From assembly GCA_020310875.1 (NCBI GenBank), contig CM035407.1, positions 202,130,153 through 202,194,152 of the forward strand: a stretch of 64,000 nucleotides of DNA, written 5' to 3'. Each line of letters opens with the position of its first letter. Within the stretch, counting starts at the first letter, position 1. Source of the stretch: Ceratopteris richardii. Its lineage: Eukaryota; Streptophyta; Polypodiopsida; Polypodiales; Pteridaceae. This document shows, piece after piece, positions 1-10,789 of the stretch. The position numbers and the translations under genes were made by a program. The notes beneath the pieces are model-generated. The model saw nothing but the letters and a program-made list of their open reading frames with translations, was not told where the DNA came from and did not search any database.

Positions 1-3000
1 GAGTAGATCTTCTATCATCTGAGTCACCTGCCCAATCTGCATCACTAAACACTTTGATTCTTGTGTCAGAAGTGAAACCATAATACAAACCTTCACTTAG
101 GGTTCCTTTGATATATCTGAGTACCCTTTGGGCTGCAATCCAATGAGTCTTCTTTGGACAATGCATAAATTGTGACAACACACCTACTGCATATGATAGA
201 TCTGGCCTTGTCAAGGTAGCATAGATTAGACTACCTACCAAACTCTGATATTTCTTCATGTCATTGAACTCTTCACCTCCATACCTGCTTAATTTATGAT
301 TTACCTCCAATGGTGTGGTTGAGGTCTTGCAATCTTCCATGTTAAACTTGACTAGAAGATTCTTCAAATATCTCTCTTGTGAAACATATACTCCATGTTG
401 AGTATACACAATCTGCATTCCTAGAAAATAAGATAAGTTTCCCAAGTCACTTATCTTAAACTCCTTCTCTATTTGCTTCTTGAGTTCATTGATTCCTTGA
501 GCATCTGTTCCTGTAACAATAATATCATCAACATAAATGCACATGTAAATGTATCCATTTTCACTTGCCTTCACTAGCAAGCTACTATCTGCCTTTGATG
601 CTTGAAATCCACATTCATTCAAGAACTTGACCAATCTGTAATTCCAAGCTCTTGGGGCTTGCTTCAACCCATATAAAGCTCTCTTGAGCTTACACACATA
701 ATCTGATCCAATTGATTCCATGAAGCCTTCTGGTTGCTCCATATATACTTCATCTGCAATGTATCCATTTAGAAATGCATTCTTCACATCCAATTGTGAT
801 AATTTCCATCCCTTGCAAGCAGCAATAGCAATCAATGTCCTAATTGTAGACATCTTAGCAACAGGACTAAAAGTTTCATCATAATCTACCCCATAAGTTT
901 GGGCATAACCTTTGACCACAAGTCTAGCCATGTATCTAGACACCTTACCATCTGCAAACCTCTTTGTTTTATATACCCACTTGCATCCAATGACCTTCTG
1001 ATTCTTTGGTCTTGGTACTAGTTCCCAAGTTTCATTTTCAAGTAGAGCATCATACTCTTCCTGCATTGCCTTCTCCCAATTATGTTTACCTTTGGCTTCT
1101 TCATAAGTGGTTGGATCTTCTTCTGTTTTCACAATGTAGGCATAATCTTTTGTTGTTAGGAAAGATGTATCATAACTATACCTTATAGGTTCTTTCCTTT
1201 CCCTTGTAGATCTTCTGATTTCTGCACTTCTTGAAGTTTCAGCCTCATTTGATTCTGGATCAAATCTTGGCCCTTCTTCTACATGATCCTGCACTCTACA
1301 TCTAGAGTCAACTTCATCAACAATTTCTTCACAAACTTTTACCTTTGCCTTTCCTTTCCTTTGAATTTCTTCAACACCTGTATACTCATTTGGTGATCCT
1401 GTATACCACATATTTTGCTCATCAAATGTCACATCTTTAGTAACAAGAAATTTCTTTGTGGATGGACTCCACAACCTATAACCCATCTGTCTATCATCAT
1501 ATCCAATAAACACATACTTCTCTGCCTTTGGTTCTAGCTTATGTCTTAATTGTGAAGGAACATAAGCATATGCAATACATCCAAATACTTTACAATGATC
1601 AAGACTAGGCTTCTTACCCCACCATGCTTCATAAGGGGTTCCTCCATCCAAAGCTTTGCAAGGCAACCTATTCACAAGGTATGTTGCAGTGTTAATGGCT
1701 TCTGCCCATAAGTAATTTGGACAATTCTTTTCCTTCATCATGGCTCTTGCAAACTCTACAAGAGTTCTATTCCTCCTTTCTGCTACTCCATTCTGTTGAG
1801 GGGAGTACCTGCAAGTTACTTCTCTTTTGATACCTGCATTCCACAAATAATCATCAAACTCTTTTGAGAAATACTCTCCCCCTCCATCTGATCTTAACCT
1901 CTTTAGCTTTTGTCCTGTGATCCTTTCTGTATAGACATGAAAATGTTTGAATGTCTTGAAAACTTCTGATTTATCCTTGATTACATACAAAGTAATCCAC
2001 CTGGTTGCATCATCAACAAACAACACATAATATCTGGATCCATTTATGCTATAGTCCCTTGAGGGACCCCATACATCTGTATGAACCAATTCAAGCATAT
2101 TTGAATACTTGTACCCTGATTTGTTATAAGAACTCTTATGTGCTTTACCTAATTGACAAGCTTCACACTTGTACACCATATGTTGCCCTTCAATATTTGG
2201 CAATCCAAGCACCACCTGATTCTTTGACATCTCCTTTATAGCTCTCTCATTGAAATGACCTAGCCTTTTATGCCATAGGTCTAATTCAGATACCTTTTGA
2301 CTTCCATAGGTAAATAATGCATGTCCCACATTACCTTGGACTTTGAGAGTGAACAATCTTCCTTCCTTTTTACCTGCAATTATGTTTCTATATCCCTGAT
2401 TTGGATCTTGTACATAAACACCATCATTTGTGAATCTTACCTCATATCCTTTCTCCACAATTTTCCCTACACTTATCAGATTTTTAGGAATAGTAGGAAC
2501 ATAAAGTACCTTGCTCAGAAGTGTACTTCCACTCTTTGTCTTCACTGATCCAATGCTCTCCACTTTATCTTTGGTATTGTCACCTATTTGAACTGTATGT
2601 CCATTCACCCTTGCTTCCATATCAGTCATCAAGGATAGATTCCCACTCAGATGGTTGCTACATCCTGAGTCAATATAGAACACTCTTTGATCTTCTCCCA
2701 TTGATTCATGAGTTGCATTCAAGATAAGAGTCATGTCATCCTTCTGATCTGATGCATAATTGTAATAATTGTTGTTGTAGGATTGAGATTGGAAGTTTCT
2801 TCCACCTCCTCTACCATATGATGTCCTACCACCTCTTCCTCTGAAATTGCCTCTTTGGTTTCTGCCTCCTCTACCTCTTTGGTTATAATTATGATTATTG
2901 CTTCCACCATTTTGATTATTATACCAACAATCATTTGCCAAATGATTTGTTCTGCCACAAATCCAACAAGCTTTAGTATTATCTTTGTTCTTACCTCCTC

Positions 3001-3745
3001 TTCCTTTACCTCTGAAATTTGTCTTCCCTTTTGTGAAGTTGGCTTGATTTGAATTCCCTTCATCATCATTTGATTGCTTTCCCTTGCCATTCTTTTTCTT
3101 GTCCTTGGAGTACATAGCTTGACTTGTACTTCTATCATTGTCTCCTTTAAGATCCTGCTCAAAGGTTAGCATGTGTCCTAGCAATTGATTAAGGTCAGGA
3201 GTAAAGTGATCAAGTGACAATTCTATGGACAATATGAAAGGCTTCCACTTCTCATCTCCTCTCAGACCTGTAAGTATTTGTCTTACCAACTTTTCTTCTT
3301 CAATATCTTCATCCACTGCTCCCAAGCTATCTGCAATATCTTTCATCCTTGCCACATAATCTGAAATTGATTGTGAGCTCTTCTTCTTGAAGGTTGTGAA
3401 CTCAGCCCATAGTGAGGACTTCCTTGACTTAGTTGTATTTTGGAAATGCTCTTCCAAGGCATTCCAAACATCTGTGGCACTTTCCAAACCTCTGATGTGA
3501 GGTAAAAGGTAATCATTTACAGCCATGTAGATGATACTCCTTGCTTGAGCATCCTTTCTCATCCAAGTCTTCAACATTGCAAGCTCTTCCCTAGTAGGAA
3601 TACTTGGATCTGCAAACTCAGGTTTTTCTTCATCTCCTGTAATAAATGATATAAGATCTTTGCTCATGAGGTGTGCTTCCATCCTCATGGACCATGCTGG
3701 ATAGTTCTCCCTATCTAGCTTATCAATCTGCAAGCTTTCTCCCAT
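1..3745 (-). CDS. Copia-1 gag-pol polyprotein (partial, open to window edge)
   Basis: Single reading frame from the ATG at 3745-3743 down to position 1, about 1248 codons, with no stop codon found. Order along the protein: capsid-type gag (UBN2-like, begins MGESLQIDKLDRENYPAWSM), a CX2CX4HX4C knuckle of the form CWICGRTNHLANDC near 2930-2968, an RG-rich stretch, the protease motif DSGCSNH near 2660-2680, the integrase HHCC region and core with the end motif PQQNGVAERRNRT near 1770-1810, then RT with the catalytic YVDDII at about 520-535. RNase H starts at the left edge (DADWAG). I checked the frame at the knuckle, the integrase core and the YVDD box; all fall in the same register as the ATG. 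Unlike Copia-2 and Copia-3, this copy shows no break in the visible part, so it may be coding-competent. Confidence 0.88.
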   Translation of the reverse strand, partial: MGESLQIDKLDRENYPAWSMRMEAHLMSKDLISFITGDEEKPEFADPSIPTREELAMLKTWMRKDAQARSIIYMAVNDYLLPHIRGLESATDVWNALEEHFQNTTKSRKSSLWAEFTTFKKKSSQSISDYVARMKDIADSLGAVDEDIEEEKLVRQILTGLRGDEKWKPFILSIELSLDHFTPDLNQLLGHMLTFEQDLKGDNDRSTSQAMYSKDKKKNGKGKQSNDDEGNSNQANFTKGKTNFRGKGRGGKNKDNTKACWICGRTNHLANDCWYNNQNGGSNNHNYNQRGRGGRNQRGNFRGRGGRTSYGRGGGRNFQSQSYNNNYYNYASDQKDDMTLILNATHESMGEDQRVFYIDSGCSNHLSGNLSLMTDMEARVNGHTVQIGDNTKDKVESIGSVKTKSGSTLLSKVLYVPTIPKNLISVGKIVEKGYEVRFTNDGVYVQDPNQGYRNIIAGKKEGRLFTLKVQGNVGHALFTYGSQKVSELDLWHKRLGHFNERAIKEMSKNQVVLGLPNIEGQHMVYKCEACQLGKAHKSSYNKSGYKYSNMLELVHTDVWGPSRDYSINGSRYYVLFVDDATRWITLYVIKDKSEVFKTFKHFHVYTERITGQKLKRLRSDGGGEYFSKEFDDYLWNAGIKREVTCRYSPQQNGVAERRNRTLVEFARAMMKEKNCPNYLWAEAINTATYLVNRLPCKALDGGTPYEAWWGKKPSLDHCKVFGCIAYAYVPSQLRHKLEPKAEKYVFIGYDDRQMGYRLWSPSTKKFLVTKDVTFDEQNMWYTGSPNEYTGVEEIQRKGKAKVKVCEEIVDEVDSRCRVQDHVEEGPRFDPESNEAETSRSAEIRRSTRERKEPIRYSYDTSFLTTKDYAYIVKTEEDPTTYEEAKGKHNWEKAMQEEYDALLENETWELVPRPKNQKVIGCKWVYKTKRFADGKVSRYMARLVVKGYAQTYGVDYDETFSPVAKMSTIRTLIAIAACKGWKLSQLDVKNAFLNGYIADEVYMEQPEGFMESIGSDYVCKLKRALYGLKQAPRAWNYRLVKFLNECGFQASKADSSLLVKASENGYIYMCIYVDDIIVTGTDAQGINELKKQIEKEFKISDLGNLSYFLGMQIVYTQHGVYVSQERYLKNLLVKFNMEDCKTSTTPLEVNHKLSRYGGEEFNDMKKYQSLVGSLIYATLTRPDLSYAVGVLSQFMHCPKKTHWIAAQRVLRYIKGTLSEGLYYGFTSDTRIKVFSDADWAGDSDDRRST

Positions 3746-3954
3746 CTTGTATTCACCTGTGTATTGAAATCTTCAAGCTTTACAAACAATATATGTACCT
3801 TTACTTCGAATTGAACTCCTTTTGCCTTTCTTGATGTCAAATAGTCTTCTCCTCAAGCTTTGACTCCAAACTTTCACTTCTTAGTTCTTCAAGTGTTGAG
3901 TTTCTTGAATCTGCAGCAGTCGGGATCCTCCTTTTCTTCAAATTGATGTCTCCT

Positions 3955-3966
3955 GCTCTGATACCA
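3955..3966 (-). promoter_or_regulatory. Copia-1 primer binding site (tRNA-iMet)
   Basis: Minus-strand TGGTATCAGAGC, the standard plant copia primer site complementary to the 3' end of initiator tRNA-Met. It starts two bases after the end of the 5' LTR. Confidence 0.95.
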
Positions 3967-3967
3967 C

Positions 3968-5001
3968 TGATGGAGAATGTTAATCTCCAAAAGAACAACT
4001 TACTCTTGTGATTAGAGCACCTCTATACCAAGAGTAAGTCAAACACTCCACTAATTTAGAGGATCAATTGCTAATTATCAAAAGATTAACAAATCTGTGA
4101 AGAAGATAAAACACAGAAAAGTCTGCTGCACTATTTCTCCACATTGACCTATCAAACGTGTAAAGTTTTTGATAAAACTTTGTACGAAGTATCTCCTAGA
4201 GATTGCGCATCTACTCCAAGTTGAATCTCTTCAAAAGATAAAGTATAACTCGAGAAATCAACTTCTCAAGTTACCTATGTCAGAAACTGTTACTCAGAAC
4301 AGTCGACTTTACACTTGTAACTTTTAAGACTTGGTTCTCCTTGAATAGAACCCGTTTTAGAAAATGCTTCTAGACATAAGTAGCTTATCTTCCAACTTAA
4401 AGATTAAGCCCTCACTCATGCAAAACTTTAAACTGTGCTAGGAGAAATGACCAAAACATTGACTTCGAAATCTGCGCCTGTTTTAGGAACCAGTGAACAC
4501 ACTTCACATATGAATGTTCCTACATTTAATTCACTCAGCCTGATTACAATTGGAAGCTAAAACTTTGCACAGAGGTCAAGCAACTCTCAACTTAGACTTG
4601 TACAAAAACATTTCACAATTGATCTACTGTAGAAGGAGAACACGCAGAAACATCGGGCGCAAATATTTTTCTTTACTCAGAAGAATTACAACTGAGTGAT
4701 GAGAGCTAACTCAAAATCACTTTCCTCTTCCTCATGACTTCTAACTTCCTCAAACTTGGATTCTAACTATTGTCACATATGCTCTCATACATGCCCCGAC
4801 TTTTCTCAAAGTATTTATAGATAATTTTGTACATGATTCTTACTAAACAAAAGATCTAAGTCATCTATGACTATACTAATGTACATATGTGTACACTTCT
4901 CTTGTCCTCTGAATGTAATCTTCTTCCATACTTTAGGAATTGATTCTTCCTTCATCATTTGATCTTCCAAGCCTTCAATTGGTGATTGGTCTGCACCAAC
5001 A
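3968..5001 (-). repeat. Copia-1 5' LTR (1034 bp)
   Basis: Minus strand begins TGTTGGTGCA (ending at 5001) and ends CTCCATCA (at 3968), giving TG...CA termini. A TATAAATA box reads on the minus strand at 4812-4819, and a conserved U3 motif related to TGTACACATATGTACA is at 4880-4895. Outer flank is Gypsy-1 LTR sequence; inner flank is the tRNA-Met primer site. Clearly homologous to the Copia-2 and Copia-3 LTRs but with many differences. Confidence 0.93.
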
Positions 5002-5559
5002 ACACGCGCACACACGGCAAGACAAAGAGTGAGAAGCAATGGAGTTCTTAGATTACTTTCAAAAAGCTCTTACAAGTTCATTTCAATTACAAGCTAACCT
5101 CAAAAATGAGCTCTCTAGCTCTATTTATAGTTTTTGACTAGGTTTTGGCCTTGTCCAGACCTAGTGTCCGGCCTAGTTAAAAATTAGGTTCTCTACCCTA
5201 TTTGGAGGTTCAAACGAAGTCTAAAAGATGTGAAAACTGACAGGTAGATACTTCTAAAGCTCCTCAAGCTCAAGGACTCCTTGTCTTGCACAAAATGGAG
5301 CTACAAAAATGTGAAATGGTATTTACAAGGGTTTTTAGTGATGAAAATCACTATTGTTGTCTAACGTTTTGATATACATTTTCTGGAGCTCCCTACTTGC
5401 TCCTTCTCCTTGTGTCCACCTCTCTTATGTGCATAAATGTCTTGAAAAAATATGGCCTACTTGCCAGATCATCGTTGACTGCTCTGTCTGCTTGTACTTT
5501 CTCTTCTCTCTGACTCCCTTCTTAAGCTTCCTTGCCTAGTGAGTCCTTCAGTTCCAACA
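5002..5559 (-). repeat. Gypsy-1 3' LTR, truncated by Copia-1
   Basis: Matches the 5' LTR at 21616-22317 almost base for base. Starts on the minus strand with TGTTGGAACTG at 5559 and is cut at 5002 by Copia-1. The remaining U5 end is outside the window. One clear difference from the 5' LTR is a short deletion near 5361 (about 9 bases present in the other copy). Confidence 0.92.
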
Positions 5560-8008
5560 CCCCCCCCTCTCTCGCGTCTGTCGTCCCTGACAGACCTTGT
5601 TGGGTGGGCCGTTGGATGTAGTACTCAACAACGTCTTGTGCTAAGTTATGTTCTGCAATCCGCAACCCTTTGGCCAAGTCCATGAGTAAAGCATCCCAAT
5701 CTACCGGCCCGGGAACCTCTGGATGTGGTATACGTAACTTTTCTGAATGAAGAGCTTGTTCCACTACAAACAACTGCAATAAATGTGATGGTTTGGGAAT
5801 GAATATCTCAGAATGATATTCCCAGAATCCCGTGACGAACATTTCTTCAAACGTCTGTTTGAAGCAGGCTGGTAGATACTTGATGCACGTGTGCCATGCA
5901 TATACAACATTAATAGATGGTGTTGCACTCATGTCGTAGACGAGGTCCTGATTACCTTCATTAAATCCAAGAGCTGACAGATGGGGCTCCTTGACATTTT
6001 TGAAAGTCTTGAAGGTAACCAACATGAGTTCAAAAATTTTAAGGCACATTTGGGCCATGACATCTGGTACATTTTTAAACCTGACCCCCCAATGCCGAAT
6101 CGTCGAGATCATGTATCCTATGGTAGGTTGGCCTTTGGGTGGTGCTAAGTAAACATAATTGAGCCATTTCTCACATCCTTTGTTTGTCAGCACCATTTTT
6201 GTGTATTCCGGCCATGACCTTCTTCAAAACACAGGACAATAGCATGGGTTTGTATTTGATGTACAAAGGCATGTTATTCCATGTTCTGACCATTTCTGGG
6301 TAGGTTTCCAGTAGACGAATCCTCCACATCGGTTGATGAATATTGCCCTGCTTGGCACTCGCTGGGATGTCTTCCAGTGCGAATTGTGTGGCGGAGGTTG
6401 GTTCCTTTGAGGTATGTTGCTTTATTTCGGCATTGTAGTCCGCCATTAAGACACAGAAGGGAACATACAACTCGTCGGATGTGCCGATCCACCTATGATG
6501 GGAGAGATTCCTAAAGTAATCCGATTTTATGACTACTTCTTCCAAGTGTGACATAGATGCTATCTGAACTGCCACTCTATCATCATGGGTTGTGGCCACT
6601 TTCTCTAACCTCTGCATCCATTCAGGAGCCTCTGTCTCTATGGTGTCCATGCCCTCTTCTGTTTGCTTGCCCCCTGGTGCAGGCATGGGAACATACGGGT
6701 CTTCGAAAGTTTCCTCTATCTCGATTGGCACTAGATCTTCAAGCTCAAGCTCGATAAGGGGAGAGGGTTGACGTTCGTATTGCATGACTTTGCTGCGTAA
6801 TTCTTCGAGTTCTGCCCTGAGTTTTGTGACCTCTTCGGATGTGTCGTCTGTGGCTGTGGCTTTGCTTGGTGACTCCTGCTGAGTTGCCAATTGCTTAAGT
6901 AGAGATCATCCCTTTCTCGTTCTAACGCTGCATGGGCCTCCAGGACGTCGGCATGGGCTTCTAACACAGTTTTCATATTTTCTGAGGGAATGGCCTTGAA
7001 TTTTTCTGGGTCGATTTCCTGCGGGGAACCCTCCATGGCTTCTTCCAAGTTCTCTTCATTCTGTTTCTGTAGCCGTTTATTCTCTTCGAGAGCTGTAGAC
7101 ATGTGTTTCCGTAGGAGGGCTAGGTTGCGTCTAAGTTTGAGATTCTCCGTTATCTGGGAGTGTAGCAATTCATCCATATGTTGTCTTTCCTCTGCATCTG
7201 ACTGGGGTGGATTGGCTACTAACTGTTCGTGTTGTTCCTGTAAGGTGGTATGTTGTTGTTGTAGTAGCCGCTTTTCCCTTTCGAGATCCATGAAGCGTAG
7301 TTGAAGTTCCTCATGACTTCGAAAGAGTCGCGTATGTTGGTTATCAAGATGCTGGTAGTGCTGTTGTATTTGCGACATACACTGATACATATTATTAAAT
7401 ACATTATTAATAGGGATGGATGCGGGAAGGGGGTTGGATGCAGAAGGGAAGGGAAAGGGGAAGGGAAATGGAAGTGTGGATGTGGTGCTGGAAAATGGTG
7501 AAGTGGGAGGTGGGGGAATGGGAGATGGTGGATGCATGGGGGGAGGGAAAGGTGCGTAGGTGGGGGAGATGTCCATAAGATCAACGATGGATGCAGTAGT
7601 GGGAGTGATTGTGAATAGTGGAATTGTGGGTGCGGTGATAGTGGTGAAAGTGTACAGTGGTGTGTGCAATTGTGAATACGAACTGCCCGAAATTGTGATC
7701 GAGGGGTTGAGATTTTCTGTGGCTGCGGTTGGAACTACTGTTTCAGTGGCCGTATAGACAAAGGAAGTGGAGATAGGGTGTGTGGGTTGTGTGACGGTCT
7801 GTGCTTCGGTATGGGTAGTGGACTCTGAGGCGGTGACGGTCGTGGTTACACTGGTTGTGGGAGGTGAATGTGGTGGAGTTGGAGGCAGGGGTGGCAACGG
7901 GGGTGACGGAGGTGCACTTGATACATGGGTTTCCTCAGTATCGTGGACAGTGTGTGCAGTGCCCGTGGTTGTGGATGTGCCTTGTGGTTCTGATACTAGT
8001 ACATTCAT
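5522..8008 (-). pseudogene. Gypsy-1 ORF-B: proline-rich, coiled-coil, conserved C-terminal domain
   Basis: Originally one ORF of about 820 codons, starting at the ATG at 8008, 13 bases after the ORF-A stop. The N-terminal third is Pro/Thr/Ser-rich (PPSPPLPPLPPTPP). The middle is a glutamine-, leucine- and glutamate-rich coiled coil (HEELQLRFMDLEREKRLLQQ). The C-terminal part contains DLVYDMSATPSI, IKYLPACFKQTFEEMF and EYHSE. Two frameshifts break it, near 6900 and near 6190, giving segments 6731-8008, 6171-6890 and 5522-6196. The last segment reads through the polypurine tract and ends 12 codons inside the LTR. The C-terminal domain is about 60% identical by eye to that of Gypsy-3. I do not recognise a function. 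Its place downstream of pol is where env-like genes sit, but I see no signal peptide or membrane anchor. Confidence 0.75.
5560..5575 (-). promoter_or_regulatory. Gypsy-1 polypurine tract
   Basis: Minus strand GAGAGAGGGGGGGG directly before the 3' LTR, the plus-strand DNA priming site of reverse transcription. It also lies inside the ORF-B reading frame, which continues into the LTR. Confidence 0.85.
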
Positions 8009-8020
8009 CTGCTTTCTTGC

Positions 8021-9651
8021 TCAAGGGGGGCATCTGCCATATCTTCGTTCCATTCTTCGTGCTTGTGCAAGGGCGGTATGCACCGTTTTAGGTACTCCCA
8101 AAGCCTCAGATATCATGTCAAGCGTGGCAAGGTATTGCTCGTCTACGCCTTCCTCCTCAAGGATTTGATTCATGAGGGCCTTGCCTGCTGCTAGGGACAG
8201 TCTATGTTGCTCTTGCACTCTGTTCATGGTATCATAGAGCTTCTTCAATGCCTTCGTGTAAGCGGGGGCACCTTCAAGTACTTGCAAGGCTTCCTGATCA
8301 TATTCCTTCTCTTCTTCCTCGGATTGTCCATCATGTTCCTCCTCTTGTCCTTCTTCTTCTTCACCCTCCACATCGACAATTTCTGGTTGTCTGGGATGGG
8401 GTTGGTCTGTAGCAGTTTGTTGTCCACTAGCTTGTTCTGCCTCGACTTCTGCGTTAACAGCCTCTATGATTTTGGCTACCTCCTCATCAGTTAGGTCTTC
8501 TAAAGTGAATCCGTGAGGGAACTCTAGGTCGGTTGGTACGGGTGGGAACACCAGATTAGGTCTGTCAGTGCTGTGCCTTGGTAATCTGATAGTGAAGGGT
8601 TGCACCGGCCTTGGAAGTTGTGGAGTGGTCTCTGGAGTCAATGTTGCACCGCGGGGTTGTGCGCAGGGCATCTGAACGGTGCCTCTCATTTTCTTGGATG
8701 GTGGTCCTGCGGAGGATAATCGGCGTTGAAACTCTTGTACCCTGGTCCAAATGAGTGCCCTTTGCACTGGTACATCATACGCAAGGCATCTGTACACAAT
8801 CCTGGTCAGAGCACAGCATCCGTACAGTACAGACTTTTGTTTTTTATACCACCTTTGATGAGCCAAGTGGATTTGGTCGATAATCCAGTGGGGCATGTTG
8901 AGTGTCAAATCAAAGGCATCAGCCAAGTATAAACTAAACCATATCTTTTTAGGTGGCATTGTGAACCTCTCCTGGGTGGGAAATGCAAAGTGTTGCATGA
9001 CCATTCGCAAATGAATAGCGATTGTAGGCGTCATTGCCACCATGTCTTTTAACTTTGCCAGATTCTTGTTCTTCATATTGTCGGGGACCATAGTCTCTTT
9101 CTCCGTAGGAATATGCATACCTTTCATGTCTAGAGCTTCCCTTACCAAGTTGATAGTTAATCTGAAACGCTTGAGCTCATTGCCCCTTGTGAGAGATGGG
9201 GGACAAAGGAGTTGTATCCCTTTTTGTCTTTGCTCGGAGTAAGGGTGCTAATCAAATAAGAGCATCTTAGAAAATCCGGCTTTGGCAACTGGAATTTGAA
9301 GTACTCGTAGAGTCCTGCCTTCTTCCATATAGGTTTCAGTCCTTCATTATTCTGCAGTCTCTCAAATTCCCTAGTGAAAAAGTGATACCTCCCCCAGCGC
9401 CCATTGAATTCTATCTCGGCCTCCCACATATAAGTGCCTTCACCTAGGGGTCCTGCCACATCACTGAACCAATGAGAGTTTTTACTGACTGGCATAGTAT
9501 GCCCTTGTGGAGGGTTCTGAACCGGTATGGCGTGTAATGCTCTCAATGCTACAGGGCGTTCCTTCAATTCCTCCTCAACGGGAAGACTTTCAATATCCAC
9601 GACTTGGGGGCTGGTGCCTATCTGGGAGCTAGTTCCTGCCGTATCTGCCAT
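8021..9651 (-). pseudogene. Gypsy-1 ORF-A (unknown function, frameshifted)
   Basis: Counterpart of the longer open ORF-A in Gypsy-3 and the truncated one in Gypsy-4. ATG at 9651 (MADTAGTSS), 22 bases after a splice-acceptor-like site. Conserved blocks are SHWFSDVAGPLGEGTYMWE, TREFERLQN, LPKPDFLRC, then after a frameshift around 9150-9240 VREALDMKGMHIPTE, MRMVMQHFAFPTQERFT-like residues and RCLAYDVPVQRALIW. The C-terminal part is acidic and ends at 8021. The shape loosely resembles the plant transposon-protein (Transposase_32-type) domains seen in some Athila/Tat-like elements, but that comparison is from memory and weak. ORF-B begins immediately downstream. Confidence 0.72.
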
Positions 9652-9672
9652 GTTACTTCTTGCCTCCTGATT

Positions 9673-9700
9673 CTGTGAGAATATAGAAACATGTGTTAAC
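9673..9700 (-). promoter_or_regulatory. Splice-acceptor-like site before Gypsy-1 ORF-A
   Basis: On the minus strand a branch-point-like GTTAAC is followed by TTTCTATATTCTCACAG (AG at 9674-9673), then 22 bases to the ORF-A ATG. Gypsy-3 and Gypsy-4 have an equivalent site at the same place. Confidence 0.5.
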
Positions 9701-9862
9701 ATTGTAAAGGACAAGATAGAACCGTTTTTGTCCCCATTACAACATTAACATGAGGTTCGGGAGAGATTAGTGGGTTAGTAAGTGCTCGGTGCTTGTGTGT
9801 GTAGTTAGGGATTGGTTAGACCTAGGAGCTAAGTGGAATGATGTGGTGTGAGAGTGACGTAG

Positions 9863-10780
9863 TTAGTAGGTGGGCATGGATTTACAACTGGGGTCTGGGG
9901 GTTTATTACAAGTTTTATGTTGCCAAATGCAATGGATAGGTTTTGATTTTGACTTTGTGGAGGCTCTGGGGAGTGTGATAGGGTATTTACTTGAAAAATG
10001 AGGCTTTTTAGGAACCCATTTACAAGTGATTCCACTTGTGCTCATGGAAGAATACGTGTTAGTGCGTGATGTGTAAGACTGGGCCTCAGATGTTCGCGTG
10101 AGTGAAACATGTTGTACAGGGTTTGGCCTTGGTGTAGCTATTTGAGCCCGCAAGCAAGCCTTAGGCACCCAGATTTGTCGTGATTGTGGGCTGGCCTTCA
10201 TTGACTTCTTGGGTACCCAAATAGACTTCACTTTCGCAGAAGAACTTATGAAAGGCTTCTTATTAGTATCGTGCTGTTGATTACTAATAAGAGGTTTTGG
10301 TTGTGGTGTTGGCCTAGTCGGAACAGGGTGTTCGCCTTTTCGCCTCCATACTTGTTTCCATGGATGAAACAATCTGCTTTGCTCCCTTTTTTGGCCTCCC
10401 GTATTGGTAGTGTTCTGCTTCTTCTGTATTTGATCTGTTGTTGGTTGTTGAAACCTTCTGGTCTTTGGAAAAGAAGGGAGTTCTGTCCTATCCTTGACTC
10501 CGTTGTTGAGACAATCCTCTTTCTGCATCATACATTTTTGGACAAGAATAGCATTGTCAACTTCATGTGCACCCCTGGAAGGACCAGGAGTTTGTGTTTT
10601 ACCTAGTTCCTTGAGTGCCTCCTTTTCCAATTCAACTGTAATTCGGCTATGATTTACACATACCTGAATTTCTTTAGCCCATTTGTCTTCTTGAATCTCT
10701 CGTAGGAATTCTGGTGTGAATCGATTCATAGAAGATGATGTGTCTAGCTCCATAGAGTTAGGCACATAGGCTTCAGGCAC
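9863..10780 (-). pseudogene. Gypsy-1 gag tail fused to IWVPK-motif region (pol deletion scar)
   Basis: Open frame of 305 codons. The first part (FTPEFLREIQEDKWAKE) matches the C-terminal gag region of Gypsy-4 near 45640-45680. The later part (ELPSFPKTRRFQQ, then SIWVPKKS, RQIWVPKAC and KWVPKKPH) matches Gypsy-4 sequence after its second protease domain (LPSFPK at about 51340, RQIWVPKGQ at about 51490). The roughly 5.5-6 kb coding for protease, RT, RNase H and integrase in between is missing here. The region is basic and low-complexity; the repeated (I/K)WVPK motif is shared with Gypsy-4 and Carrier-1. Function unknown. Confidence 0.7.
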
Positions 10781-10789
10781 ATAGGCTTC

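Larger units (their letters stand above)
1..5001 (-). mobile_element. Copia-1, Ty1/copia LTR retrotransposon, left part outside window
   Basis: Minus-strand element of which the 5' LTR, primer site, gag and most of pol are in the window. By comparison with the complete relatives Copia-2 and Copia-3, about 0.4 kb of internal sequence and the 3' LTR lie left of position 1. It is inserted in the 3' LTR of Gypsy-1: Gypsy-1 LTR sequence starts directly at 5002. The expected 5-bp target duplication on this side is ACACG (5002-5006); its partner is outside the window. Same family as Copia-2 and Copia-3 by gag and RT sequence, with a diverged LTR. Confidence 0.93.

Noticed and set aside
2731-3162. 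ORF of 143 codons in Copia-1, minus strand
   Set aside because: Out-of-frame shadow of the gag RG-rich region; the real frame is the one starting at 3745.
7560-8168. Plus-strand ORFs opposite Gypsy-1 ORF-B (valine- and glycine-rich)
   Set aside because: Mirror of the proline/threonine-rich coding on the minus strand; repetitive codons leave the complement open.
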